The notes under the pieces are model-generated. The model searched no databases. It was not told where the DNA came from and worked only from the letters and a program-made list of their open reading frames with translations. From the NCBI GenBank assembly GCA_902766575.1, contig CACXED010000085.1, positions 1-10,430 of the forward strand: a DNA stretch of 10,430 nucleotides. Direction: 5' to 3'. Each line of letters starts with the position of its first letter. Position 1 is the first letter of the stretch. Shown here piece after piece: positions 1 to 7,479 of the stretch. The translations under genes and the position numbers were made by a program. Source of the DNA: an uncultured Ruminococcus sp. GTDB lineage: Bacteria > Bacillota > Clostridia > Oscillospirales > CAG-272.

Positions 1-20
1 CTCCGCAAAAATATTAGTTT

Positions 21-2015
21 TTATTTATCAGCCTTTGCCTTAGCCGCCGGTTTGAGAATCACGGCGGAAAGTCCGGGCAGATCGAGCTTCAGCGCGCGTC
101 CGCGCTCGGTTTCGGCGGTGTCGAGCACTCCCTCGTTGGTTATCCCCAAACCGCCGTATTCAGTCCGATCGGAATTGAACACCTCGGTATAGCGCGGGTG
201 CTTTAAGCCGTCGACGATGAATTCCTTCCGCTCGACCGGGGCAAAGTTCATTACGACGATCAGCTCCTTACCCTTCCTGTCCATTCTCCTGAAGGAGATG
301 ATGTCGAGCTCTCTCAGCTCGGGCTCGAGCCACTCAAAGCCGTCCCATGAGAAGTCGAGATCCCAGAGCTCGCGGTTTTCGAGATAGAAGCGGTTGAGCT
401 CGGCGGTATAGCGCCAGAGCTTGCCGTGCATTTCGTAGCCGGTCATGAACCACTCGAGCTGATTCTGGTAATCCCACTCGCGGAACTGACCGTATTCGCT
501 GCCCATAAAGGTCAGCTTCTTGCCGGGATGGCAGATCTGGTATGCCATGAATAGCCTGTCCCCGGCGAATTTCTGATTATAGTCGCCGAACATCTTGTCA
601 AGCAGCGACTTTTTGCCGTGAACGACCTCGTCGTGCGAGACGGGTAGGATGTAATTTTCGCTCAGCGAGTACATCATCGGGAAGGTCAGCTTCTCGTGCT
701 TGTACTTGCGGAAAAGCGGGTCGGTCTGAACATATTCAAAGGTGTCGTTAGCCCAGCCCATGTTCCACTTGAAGTCAAAGCCGAGCCCGCCCTCCGTGGT
801 AGGCTTTGTGACCATCGGCCAAGCGGTGGATTCCTCGGCGATCATCAGCGCGTCGGGAAATTCGGACTTGATAGTGCCGTTGAGCTTTTTCAGGAAGGCG
901 ATAGCCTCGAGGTTCTCGTTGCCGCCGTTGATGTTCGGTACCCACTCGCCGGGTCTACGGTCAAAGTCGAGATAGAGCATCGAAGCTACGGCGTCGACTC
1001 TCAGTCCGTCCGCGTGGAATTCCCGCAGCCAGTAGAGCGCGTTTGAGATCAGGAAGCACTCGACCTCGTTTCTCGCGACGTCGAAGAATCTCGTTCCCCA
1101 GACCTCGTGCTCCATACGGTCGCGGCCCTGATATTCGTAGAGCGGCCCGCCGTCGAACTCATAGAGCCCGTGCTCGTCCTTCGGGAAGTGAGCCGGAACC
1201 CAGTCGAGTATGACTCCGATCCCGTTTTCGTGCAGCTTGTTGATAAAATACTTAAAGTCCTCGGGCGTTCCGTAGCGCGCGGTGGGACTGTAGTAGCCGC
1301 AGACCTGATATCCCCACGAGCCGTCGAAGGGATGCTCCATTACCGGCAGAAGCTCGACGTGAGTATAGCCCATCTGCTTTGCGTAGGGAGCGAGCTCGTC
1401 GGCTATCTCCCGGTAGTTGAGATAATTTTCGCCCTCTTTGGTCGACTTTCCGTCCTTTGTTTTCCACGAGCCGAGGTGTACTTCATATATATTCATCGGA
1501 GCGCTGTAAAATTCGCGGCGCTTTGCTCTCGAGCCCTTTCCGGTGACGGTGAGCATCCGGCGCGCCTTCCAGAGCGAGTCGCTCCAGGCAAAGGGCTTGG
1601 GCTCCCAGATTTTAGACGCCGTTCCCTTGAGCGTCTCGGAGTAAAAGGCGTAAGGATCGGCCTTGAGATGCACTCCATTTTTCGAGGTTATGCGGAATTT
1701 ATAATTCTGTCCGTCAAGCGAGTCCTCGGAGTGCAGCTCGTATTCCCAGACTCCCATATCGGTGACGCGGCTGAACTCGGCTCCGGGCTTCCAGCCGTTG
1801 AAGTCTCCGACCAGCTCGACGCTGACGGCTCCGGGCGCCCAGACGCGGAAGGTATAGACATTCACGCCGTCCTCGGCTTTATAATGGCAGCCGAGATATT
1901 CATAAGCGCGGTTGTTGGTTCCCTGATGGAAGTAGAATGCGGCAAGATCGTCTGATCCGGCGCTTTTCGGGGCGATATCGGTCTGGATCGGTTTTGTATC
2001 GGTACAGTTTTTCAT
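21..2015 (-). CDS. glgB: 1,4-alpha-glucan branching enzyme
   Basis: This 664-residue GH13 enzyme makes alpha-1,6 branches in glycogen by cutting alpha-1,4 chains and transferring the piece; it acts in the cytoplasm. An N-terminal CBM48-type beta domain (about residues 45-125, VYTFRVWAPGA then GDFNGW) precedes the catalytic barrel. The four GH13 regions are visible: DWVPAH at 271-276, GLRVDAV with the nucleophile Asp341, IAEEST with the acid/base Glu394, and SHDEVVHG with Asp462. A C-terminal all-beta domain follows (about 565-655). The length is normal for short bacterial GlgB. The ATG at 2015 is preceded by an AAAGGCGG ribosome site at 2021-2028. It has its own promoter, and no other glycogen gene is in view, although the 3' side is cut by the window edge. 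The last residues (AAKAKADK) are a basic low-complexity tail. The family assignment is secure. Confidence 0.96.
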   Translation of the reverse strand: MKNCTDTKPIQTDIAPKSAGSDDLAAFYFHQGTNNRAYEYLGCHYKAEDGVNVYTFRVWAPGAVSVELVGDFNGWKPGAEFSRVTDMGVWEYELHSEDSLDGQNYKFRITSKNGVHLKADPYAFYSETLKGTASKIWEPKPFAWSDSLWKARRMLTVTGKGSRAKRREFYSAPMNIYEVHLGSWKTKDGKSTKEGENYLNYREIADELAPYAKQMGYTHVELLPVMEHPFDGSWGYQVCGYYSPTARYGTPEDFKYFINKLHENGIGVILDWVPAHFPKDEHGLYEFDGGPLYEYQGRDRMEHEVWGTRFFDVARNEVECFLISNALYWLREFHADGLRVDAVASMLYLDFDRRPGEWVPNINGGNENLEAIAFLKKLNGTIKSEFPDALMIAEESTAWPMVTKPTTEGGLGFDFKWNMGWANDTFEYVQTDPLFRKYKHEKLTFPMMYSLSENYILPVSHDEVVHGKKSLLDKMFGDYNQKFAGDRLFMAYQICHPGKKLTFMGSEYGQFREWDYQNQLEWFMTGYEMHGKLWRYTAELNRFYLENRELWDLDFSWDGFEWLEPELRELDIISFRRMDRKGKELIVVMNFAPVERKEFIVDGLKHPRYTEVFNSDRTEYGGLGITNEGVLDTAETERGRALKLDLPGLSAVILKPAAKAKADK

Positions 2016-2065
2016 TTAATCCGCCTTTCTCACGTCTGTTTTGATTTGTTTTTTGTTTCTGCTTA

Positions 2066-2085
2066 ATTATATCACATTTATGTGA
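2066..2085 (-). promoter_or_regulatory. glgB promoter, extended -10, with abutting palindrome
   Basis: Read on the minus strand, TATAAT (2066-2071) is preceded by TG one base upstream, making an extended -10; no good -35 is visible at 16-18 bp. Directly upstream, 2072-2085 is a perfect 14-bp inverted repeat, TCACAT-AA-ATGTGA, which sits in the promoter spacer where a repressor or activator could bind. The rest of the recQ-glgB gap (2016-2117) holds the AAAGGCGG ribosome site and AT-rich DNA. I see no intrinsic terminator after recQ, so read-through from recQ into glgB is possible. Confidence 0.6.
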
Positions 2086-2117
2086 GCTTTGTGTGTCGTA
2101 AAAAGTAAAATGTTTAT

Positions 2118-3953
2118 TTATCCTCTGTATTCTCTCAGCAGCGCGAGGACCTGATCGGCGTACCGGCTGATAAATGCGTCGCCGATGCCGCTTATCTGCC
2201 CGAGCTCCGAGCGCGTCCTCGGCTTCTGAGCGACTATCCGTCTCAGCGTCGAATCGGTGCAGACGGTATAAGCCGGAACGCTCCGTCTTGCCGCGATATC
2301 GCGTCGCCAGCTCCTCAGCCGCTCGAACAGCCCGGCGTCGATCGGAGAATCCGGAGCCGTATAAGCCCGCGTCTGATGCTTCGGAGCGCGTCCCGAGATC
2401 TGCTCCTCACGAAAGCGCATCGTCACACGCTTGCCCGAATCAATCACTCTGTCAAAAAGCGGCGAGATCGAAAGTATCGGATACGTGCCCTCCGATGAGA
2501 TCAGAAGCCCGTTCTCGACCAGCCGCGAGATAAAGTCTCTGACAAAGCTCCGGCTCCTGTCCGAAAGCGCCGCGAAGCCTTCGCGCTCGCAGTAGCCGCC
2601 CGAGATCATTCTCGGGCTGTCGTCTCCGCGCAGGAAATCGGTGATGAACGCGGCTCCGAACCGCTCGCCTGTGGAGCCGACCGCGATATAGACGGCGCGA
2701 AGCTCGCGGGTGACGTCGACAGTCGTATGCTCCGTTAAGCAGGACGAGCACTTGCCACACTCGGCGGAATCGTATTTTTCGCCGAAATAGCGGAGTATGA
2801 ATCTTCTGAGACAGCCCTCGCTCTCGCAGTAGGAGATCATTGTCTTCAGCTTTTCAAGCCGGTTCTTTTTAGCCGCAGCGGCGTCCTCCGGATCGGCTGA
2901 GTCGCTGTCCGAGCCGTTTTCAATCAGGAATTTCGCGGTGCGGATATCGCTCTTTGAATAGAGCAGCAGACATTCCGCGTCGCTGCCGTCGCGTCCGGCT
3001 CTGCCCGCCTCCTGATAGTACGCCTCCATCGAAAGCGGCATATTGAAGTGGATGATAAATCCGACGTCGGGCTTGTCTATGCCCATCCCGAAAGCGTTGG
3101 TGGCGATCATCACCGGCTTTTTGTCCTTGATAAAGTCGTCCTGAGCCACAGAGCGCTCCTCGTCCGAAAGTCCGGCGTGATACATCGTGACCTGATAGCC
3201 GCCCGCCTGAAGCTCCGAGCAGATCTGCTCGACGTTTTTTCTGGTCATCGCGTAGATGATACCGGATCTGCCGGGATTCTTGTCAAGATAGCTCCGGATG
3301 AAGCCGAGCTTGTCCTTTTCTCTGAGAACGCCGAAGTAGAGGTTAGGACGGTCGAAGCCGGTCGTGACCTCAAAGGGTCGGCGCAGACCGAGCAGCGACT
3401 TCACGTCTGCCTTGACCTGCTCGGTAGCGGTAGCGGTGAAAGCGGCTACGACCGGACGCTTTTTCAGTATCGAGACAAAGCCCGCGATCTCGGTGTAGCT
3501 GCGTCTGAAATCGTGTCCCCACTGGGAGACGCAGTGAGCCTCGTCAACCGCTAAAAGCGATATGTCCGCTCCCGAAGCGAAGCTGCGGAAGCCCTCGGTG
3601 ACAAGGCGCTCCGGCGCGACGTAGATGATCTTATACGCGCCCGCCGACGCACGCTGGAGCGCGAGAGTGTACTGTCTTGCCGTGAGCGAGCTGTTGAGGA
3701 ACGCCGCCGGTATCCCGTTTGAATTCAGTGAGCTGACCTGATCGCGCATCAGCGAGATCAGCGGCGAGATCACGAGGGTTATTCCGGGAAGAAGCACCGC
3801 CGGTACCTGATAGCAGATGGATTTTCCCGCGCCGGTCGGCATCACAGCCATAATGTCCCGTCCGGCGAGGATATTGTCTATTATCTGTTCCTGACCCGGG
3901 CGGAAGGAATCGTATCCGTAGTATTTTTTAAGAGCGTCGTATTTGTCCTGCAT
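2118..3953 (-). CDS. recQ: ATP-dependent DNA helicase RecQ
   Basis: This 611-residue superfamily 2 helicase unwinds DNA 3'-5' in recombination and replication-fork repair. Visible motifs are Walker A MPTGAGKS (38-45, Lys44), the DEAH box (137-140) followed by the RecQ aromatic-rich stretch CVSQWGHDFR, TATAT motif III (about 174-178), and motifs V/VI with TNAFGMGIDKPDV and QEAGRAGRDG (about 285-323). The RecQ zinc site is intact as Cys381, Cys399, Cys402 and Cys405. A winged-helix region (about 410-515) and a C-terminal HRDC domain (about 538-611) complete the canonical architecture. A linker at about 345-365 is rich in Ser, Asp and Ala. The ATG at 3953 has only a weak ribosome site (AAAGAG, 7 nt away), but the promoter position and the conserved start of the helicase core support it. 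It appears to be a single-gene unit, with glgB downstream. Confidence 0.96.
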   Translation of the reverse strand: MQDKYDALKKYYGYDSFRPGQEQIIDNILAGRDIMAVMPTGAGKSICYQVPAVLLPGITLVISPLISLMRDQVSSLNSNGIPAAFLNSSLTARQYTLALQRASAGAYKIIYVAPERLVTEGFRSFASGADISLLAVDEAHCVSQWGHDFRRSYTEIAGFVSILKKRPVVAAFTATATEQVKADVKSLLGLRRPFEVTTGFDRPNLYFGVLREKDKLGFIRSYLDKNPGRSGIIYAMTRKNVEQICSELQAGGYQVTMYHAGLSDEERSVAQDDFIKDKKPVMIATNAFGMGIDKPDVGFIIHFNMPLSMEAYYQEAGRAGRDGSDAECLLLYSKSDIRTAKFLIENGSDSDSADPEDAAAAKKNRLEKLKTMISYCESEGCLRRFILRYFGEKYDSAECGKCSSCLTEHTTVDVTRELRAVYIAVGSTGERFGAAFITDFLRGDDSPRMISGGYCEREGFAALSDRSRSFVRDFISRLVENGLLISSEGTYPILSISPLFDRVIDSGKRVTMRFREEQISGRAPKHQTRAYTAPDSPIDAGLFERLRSWRRDIAARRSVPAYTVCTDSTLRRIVAQKPRTRSELGQISGIGDAFISRYADQVLALLREYRG

Positions 3954-3997
3954 ATGTATCTCTTTTCATAATTTGTACGGATAGATCCGCTACATAT

Positions 3998-4026
3998 ATT
4001 ATACAACAAAAATCGGGATATGTAAA
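3998..4026 (-). promoter_or_regulatory. recQ sigma-A promoter
   Basis: On the minus strand, TTTACA (4021-4026), a 17-bp spacer and a perfect TATAAT (3998-4003) predict a start near 3991 and a leader of about 38 nt before the recQ ATG at 3953. It lies after the spoIIID terminator, so recQ should be transcribed independently. Confidence 0.8.
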
Positions 4027-4046
4027 GGGATTTCAATGATTCTGAA

Positions 4047-4071
4047 TAAAAAAGTGAGCGCTCCGCGCTCA
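4047..4071 (-). terminator. spoIIID intrinsic terminator
   Basis: On the minus strand a 7-bp stem TGAGCGC / GCGCTCA (4065-4071 with 4055-4061) closes a GGA triloop and runs into C followed by six T (4048-4053). It lies about 25 nt after the spoIIID stop codon and separates that gene from recQ. Confidence 0.85.
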
Positions 4072-4095
4072 TTGTTTTATGTACATATTGCACAA

Positions 4096-4365
4096 TTACT
4101 TCTGATATTTTTGTTCATTCTGCCGCTCGTATTTTAATTTGGTGGCATTGCCTCCCCTGAGGTGTCTTTCGGACTTGTTTTTCATCAGCAGCGCGTTCAC
4201 CTGAGCGCAGAGCGCCGGGTCGAGCCGCTTCAGACGGCAGGTGATATCCTTATGAACGGTGGATTTGCTGACTCCAAAGGCTCCGGCGGCGGCTCGGACG
4301 GTACACTGATGCTCGATCATATATGCGGCGAGCAGCTTTGGACGTTCGTCATTGTCGTAGATCAA
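4096..4365 (-). CDS. spoIIID: Sporulation transcriptional regulator SpoIIID, TTG start
   Basis: This 89-residue DNA-binding protein is the mother-cell regulator SpoIIID, which in Bacillus modulates the sigma-E regulon and helps switch to late mother-cell genes. The helix-turn-helix reads TVRAAAGAFGVSKSTVHKDI (about residues 22-41), and the C-terminal basic region holds ERHLRGGNATKLKY (about 66-79), both near-diagnostic for the family. I chose the TTG at 4363-4365 over the in-frame ATG at 4402-4404. From the TTG, the protein aligns residue for residue with the start of B. subtilis SpoIIID (from memory, 93 residues), a GGAG ribosome site (4374-4377) sits 8 nt upstream, and the upstream ATG falls inside the predicted -10 region. 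The gene has its own terminator and stands alone between recQ and an esterase gene. It is the best evidence that the host makes spores. Confidence 0.93.
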   Translation of the reverse strand: MIYDNDERPKLLAAYMIEHQCTVRAAAGAFGVSKSTVHKDITCRLKRLDPALCAQVNALLMKNKSERHLRGGNATKLKYERQNEQKYQK

Positions 4366-4403
4366 GGCGTTCACTCCAGTACAGTTTGGCGATCTTCTGT
4401 ACA

Positions 4404-4433
4404 TTTATATTGAACAAACGCTCAGTATATGAC
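4404..4433 (-). promoter_or_regulatory. Candidate sigma-E promoter of spoIIID
   Basis: On the minus strand, GTCATAT (4427-4433) resembles the sigma-E -35 element. After ATA and 16 bp comes AATATAAA (4404-4411), which matches the -10 consensus CATACAAT at 5 of 8 positions. The predicted start is near 4397, giving a leader of about 32 nt to the TTG codon. Sigma-E control is known for spoIIID in Bacillus; here it is inferred from the sequence alone, and the -10 match is modest. Confidence 0.5.
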
Positions 4434-4436
4434 CGC

Positions 4437-4480
4437 GTTTCGCCCGAAACCGCGCACAAATAAAATCAAGTTTTTTGTGC
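4437..4480. repeat. Two inverted repeats upstream of the spoIIID promoter
   Basis: A perfect 14-bp palindrome with a CC centre on the plus strand (arms GTTTCG / CGAAAC, 4437-4450) lies 3 bp upstream of the candidate spoIIID -35. Next to it is a second inverted repeat with 7-bp arms GCACAAA (4454-4460) and TTTGTGC (4474-4480) around a 13-nt loop. Neither is followed by a T-run in the right place to be a convincing terminator. They could be operators or structure near the start of spoIIID transcription. No binding protein can be named. Confidence 0.4.
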
Positions 4481-4532
4481 AATCATACAAAATTTTAAGA
4501 ATCAGAAAACTGAAATCAAAAGTTAGCGACTT

Positions 4533-4630
4533 TAGACAAATTATTTTGACAATTTTATATAATATGCTCAGCTGCTCTCGAGACCCCGCTGCTGGCAATA
4601 TCTGACACAGAGCCGAGAGCAGACTTTTTT
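4533..4630 (+). ncRNA. Candidate short RNA with promoter and terminator
   Basis: In the 4366-4656 gap, the plus strand has TAGACA (4533-4538), 17 bp, then TATATAAT (4556-4563), followed by a hairpin with a perfect 9-bp stem CTGCTCTCG / CGAGAGCAG (4572-4580 and 4614-4622), a 33-nt loop and six T (4625-4630). This would yield an RNA of about 60 nt, mostly hairpin. The T-run lies only on the plus strand, so the hairpin does not serve the minus-strand esterase gene, and no plus-strand gene precedes it. A 13-codon frame from 4564 (MLSCSRDPAAGNI) has no ribosome site. I recognise no known RNA family. Confidence 0.4.
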
Positions 4631-4656
4631 GCTTGAGTTTGCTCCCGGTAATAGGT

Positions 4657-5721
4657 TTATTTCAGTAAAAAGTCTATATAAGCGTTCCAGTCGGCGCGGC
4701 AGGGCGAGTGCTCTCCCTCGCGCAGATGAAAGGCGATATGACCGTCGTCAAAGCTCTCGCCGACTTTGGGGTATCTGTCGTCCGGAGCAATGAAGCCGGT
4801 CAGCCCGAGCTTCTCCCACGCGGCAGACGCGGCTTTGCAGCAGAGGTATTCCGACTCCGGATCAGCCCAAATGTCGAGCGAGGACGCTCCGACCGCGACG
4901 TGACGCGGAGCCGCAGCCGCGAGCAGAAAGTGCTGATCGAACGGCATCCCGGCTATCGCGTCTCCGGCATAGGAAGCGTATTTTTCGCAGAACCAGTAGG
5001 GGAAAACCCGGGTGATGTCGGCTATCTGCTCGCCGACCTTGCCGCGGGTCAGAGCGTCGCCCGAGCAGCCCGCGTTGTTCGAGAGGACATACCTGAAGCG
5101 CGTGTCCTGCGCTCCGCACCAGAGCGCCGTCTTTCCGAGCCGCGAGTGTCCCATCACAGCTATCTTCTCCTCGTCGAACAGTCCGAGCGTCAGCAGAAAA
5201 TCGAGCGATCTGCTCGCCGCCCAAGCCCACATTCCGATAGCTCCCCAGTTGTCGTCCGCGTCTGCCCGGCGCGGGAAAAGCGGCGCTATACCCGAGCGGA
5301 AGCCGTCCTCGCGGCTGTCGGCTGCGATGTCGGTATAGACAAGCCGTGCGACGGCGACGCCGCGGCTGACGATTTCCTCCTCGGGGATCATGCCGCTCGG
5401 ATTGTCGATCGCAAAGCTGATGTAGACTATCAGCGGCACCTTTTTGTCGGTATTCGGGACTGAGAGCCTCAGCGGGAAGCTGAAATCTCCGCCCGGAGTC
5501 GTGACGGTGAGCGAATAGTGATAGTGCTTTCCGTGTCCGGCGAAGCATTTCTCGTGCCTGTAGGTCAGCTTACCCGAGACCTCGGACTTAAAATCCGGCG
5601 TGCGTCCGTAGATGTTCTCAGAGAGAATATCTACGATCCTTTGGCGGTTCTTTTCGGGATCGGGGTCAAAGGGCAGCTCGGGCAGTCCTCTCGAGGCGAG
5701 GGTTTCGTTAATAAATGACAT
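4657..5721 (-). CDS. CE15-like carbohydrate esterase (alpha/beta hydrolase)
   Basis: This 354-residue serine hydrolase resembles bacterial glucuronoyl esterases (family CE15), which split ester links between lignin and glucuronic acid on xylan; relatives are often labelled acetyl xylan esterase. The nucleophile elbow is GHSRLGKTALW with Ser193. The family's GCSGDALTRGKVGE segment (218-231, with Glu231) is present, and the catalytic His is probably His338 in REGEHSPCRADW near the C-terminus. There is no signal peptide or lipobox, whereas characterised CE15 enzymes are usually secreted, so this one may act in the cytoplasm on imported oligosaccharides. The start has an AAGGAG ribosome site (5731-5736) 9 nt upstream. 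The gene has its own promoter, and no intrinsic terminator is visible downstream on this strand. The hydrolase fold is clear; the substrate is uncertain. Confidence 0.85.
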   Translation of the reverse strand: MSFINETLASRGLPELPFDPDPEKNRQRIVDILSENIYGRTPDFKSEVSGKLTYRHEKCFAGHGKHYHYSLTVTTPGGDFSFPLRLSVPNTDKKVPLIVYISFAIDNPSGMIPEEEIVSRGVAVARLVYTDIAADSREDGFRSGIAPLFPRRADADDNWGAIGMWAWAASRSLDFLLTLGLFDEEKIAVMGHSRLGKTALWCGAQDTRFRYVLSNNAGCSGDALTRGKVGEQIADITRVFPYWFCEKYASYAGDAIAGMPFDQHFLLAAAAPRHVAVGASSLDIWADPESEYLCCKAASAAWEKLGLTGFIAPDDRYPKVGESFDDGHIAFHLREGEHSPCRADWNAYIDFLLK

Positions 5722-5753
5722 TTTCGGATTCTCCTTTTCGCTGATTTTTTTCT

Positions 5754-5782
5754 ATTATAACACAGACTGAGAGTAATTTCAA
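5754..5782 (-). promoter_or_regulatory. Promoter of the CE15-like esterase gene
   Basis: On the minus strand, TTGAAA (5777-5782), a 17-bp spacer and a perfect TATAAT (5754-5759) predict a start near 5747 and a short leader carrying the AAGGAG site. The promoter lies directly after the asnB terminator, so the esterase is a separate transcription unit. Confidence 0.8.
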
Positions 5783-5799
5783 GCCCCTCGCGTCGAAAT

Positions 5800-5837
5800 A
5801 AAAGCGAAAATCCGCTCTCCCCGTAAGGAAAGCGGAT
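5800..5837 (-). terminator. asnB intrinsic terminator
   Basis: On the minus strand an 11-bp stem (5827-5837 with 5810-5820, one G-U pair) with a 6-nt loop is followed by TTTTCGCTTTT. It lies 25 nt after the asnB stop codon and ahead of the esterase promoter. Confidence 0.85.
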
Positions 5838-5861
5838 CGTGAGACCGATTGAAACAGGTGA

Positions 5862-7439
5862 TTATTTTCCGCTCGCGCCGTAGTTCGAGAGCACGCGCGC
5901 GGAGGGGTCGTTGACGTTGCAGCCCTCCCACGACTTGTTGGGCATCCAGAAGTCGACGATCATCTCCGACTTTCCGGGATAGTATTTCTCGAAAATCTCG
6001 CGGTAGAGCAGCGATTCCTTCGTGAAAGGAGCGGCGTGAGAGTACTTCTTGCACTTCTCCTCGAACTCCTCGTCTGTATAGAGCCCGTCGGCGTACTCCT
6101 TGAGATAGTCGACCATCGAGTGACCGACCGCGTCGGAGAAAGCGGCTTTCTCGCGGTAGAGTATATCGTGCGGCAGGTAGTCGCCCTCAAAGGCGTGGCG
6201 AAGCAGATATTTACCCTTGTTGTACCTGTTGAGCTTCTTTTCGGGATCGACCGACATCACATACTTGACGAAATCGAGGTCTCCGAACGGAACGCGCGCT
6301 TCGAGCGAGTTCACCGAGATGCAGCGGTCGGCGCGGAGCACGTCGTACATATGCAGCTCGCGGACACGCTTCTCGGACTCCTTCTGGAACGCCTCGGCGG
6401 ACGGAGCGAAGTCAGTGTACTTGTAGCCGAACAGCTCGTCGGAGATCTCTCCGGTGAGCAGCACGCGGATATCGGTGTTCTCGTGTATCCACTTGCAGAG
6501 CAGATACATTCCCATGCTCGCGCGGATAGTCGTGATATCGAAGGTTCCGAGCAGGTGTATGACCTCCTCCAGCGAGGAGAGCACCTGCTCCTTGGTCATG
6601 ATGACCTCGGTGTGGTCGCTGCCGATGAAGTCCGCGACCTCCTTTGCGTACTTGAGGTCGATAGCGTCGCCGGTCATGCCGATGGCAAAGGTTCTGATCG
6701 GCTTGTCGCTCTTTCGAGCGGCGATCGAGCAGACGAGCGATGAATCGAGTCCGCCCGAGAGCAGGAATCCGACCTTGGCGTCGGCGACGAGACGCTTCTC
6801 AACGCCAGCGACGAGCTTGTCGTGAATGTTTTTGCAGACAGTCTCGAGGTCGTCATGGCAGACGCTGTCGACCTTTGCGATGTCGTTGTAGCAGACGAAT
6901 TTCCCGTCGATATAGTAGTGTCCGGGCGGGAAAGGCAGGATCTTATCGCAGAGCGTGACGAGGTTCTTCGGCTCGCTGGCAAAGACGATCACGCCCTTTT
7001 TATCGTAGCCGTAATAGAGCGGACGGATGCCGATCGGGTCGCGCGCGGCGATGTATTTTCCGGTTTTTGCGTCGTAGATGATGAGAGCGTATTCCGCGTC
7101 GAGCTTTGCGAACATATCGACACCGTACTCGCGGAACATCGGCAGCAGGAGCTCGCAGTCCGAGCCGCTTTTGAAGGTGTATTTCTTTGAGAGCTCGGCC
7201 TTGAGCTTCTCAAAGCCGTAGATTTCGCCGTTGCAGACGACATAGCTGCCGTCGAGCTCAAAGGGCTGCATTCCCTCGGGAGTGAGACCCATGATCGCAA
7301 GGCGGTGGAAGCCGAGCAGTCCGCGCCCGGTATCGACGATCCGGCTGTCGTCCGGGCCTCTGGAGACCGTAGCGTCAAAGCCCTTTTTGAACTCCTCGAG
7401 GGTAAGACCCGAATCGCAGTAACCCATAATCGAACACAT
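5862..7439 (-). CDS. asnB: Asparagine synthetase, glutamine-hydrolysing
   Basis: This 525-residue enzyme makes asparagine from aspartate, ATP and glutamine in the cytoplasm. The N-terminal class II amidotransferase domain (about 1-190) begins MCSIMGY, so Cys2 becomes the N-terminal nucleophile after Met removal; HRLAI (45-49) and CNGEIYG (69-75) are the glutamine-site motifs. The synthetase domain follows with the pyrophosphate loop SGGLDSS (228-234) and TGEISDELFG (329-338). A longer in-frame start at 7550 is wrong, because Cys must follow Met. The ATG at 7439 also has GGAGG (7449-7453) 9 nt upstream, and the upstream extension runs through the T-box antiterminator. Length and order match the bacterial AsnB class. 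Transcription comes from a strong promoter through a T-box leader, so expression should rise when charged tRNA-Asn falls. A terminator follows. Confidence 0.96.
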   Translation of the reverse strand: MCSIMGYCDSGLTLEEFKKGFDATVSRGPDDSRIVDTGRGLLGFHRLAIMGLTPEGMQPFELDGSYVVCNGEIYGFEKLKAELSKKYTFKSGSDCELLLPMFREYGVDMFAKLDAEYALIIYDAKTGKYIAARDPIGIRPLYYGYDKKGVIVFASEPKNLVTLCDKILPFPPGHYYIDGKFVCYNDIAKVDSVCHDDLETVCKNIHDKLVAGVEKRLVADAKVGFLLSGGLDSSLVCSIAARKSDKPIRTFAIGMTGDAIDLKYAKEVADFIGSDHTEVIMTKEQVLSSLEEVIHLLGTFDITTIRASMGMYLLCKWIHENTDIRVLLTGEISDELFGYKYTDFAPSAEAFQKESEKRVRELHMYDVLRADRCISVNSLEARVPFGDLDFVKYVMSVDPEKKLNRYNKGKYLLRHAFEGDYLPHDILYREKAAFSDAVGHSMVDYLKEYADGLYTDEEFEEKCKKYSHAAPFTKESLLYREIFEKYYPGKSEMIVDFWMPNKSWEGCNVNDPSARVLSNYGASGK

Positions 7440-7479
7440 GATGAAAATCCTCCGATATACAATAATGATATCAGCATCC

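Noticed and set aside
1107..1955. Plus-strand 282-codon open frame inside glgB
   Set aside because: It is antisense to a clear GH13 enzyme, with no ribosome site or promoter and a non-protein-like composition; it reflects GC-rich codon use on the other strand.
4572..4622. Hairpin as the terminator of the minus-strand esterase gene
   Set aside because: On the minus strand the stem is followed by CTGAGCATATT with no T-run; the T-run is only on the plus strand.
4708..5463. Plus-strand 251-codon open frame inside the esterase gene
   Set aside because: It is antisense to an intact hydrolase with its catalytic motifs. The translation is rich in Arg and Ala, typical of a shadow frame.
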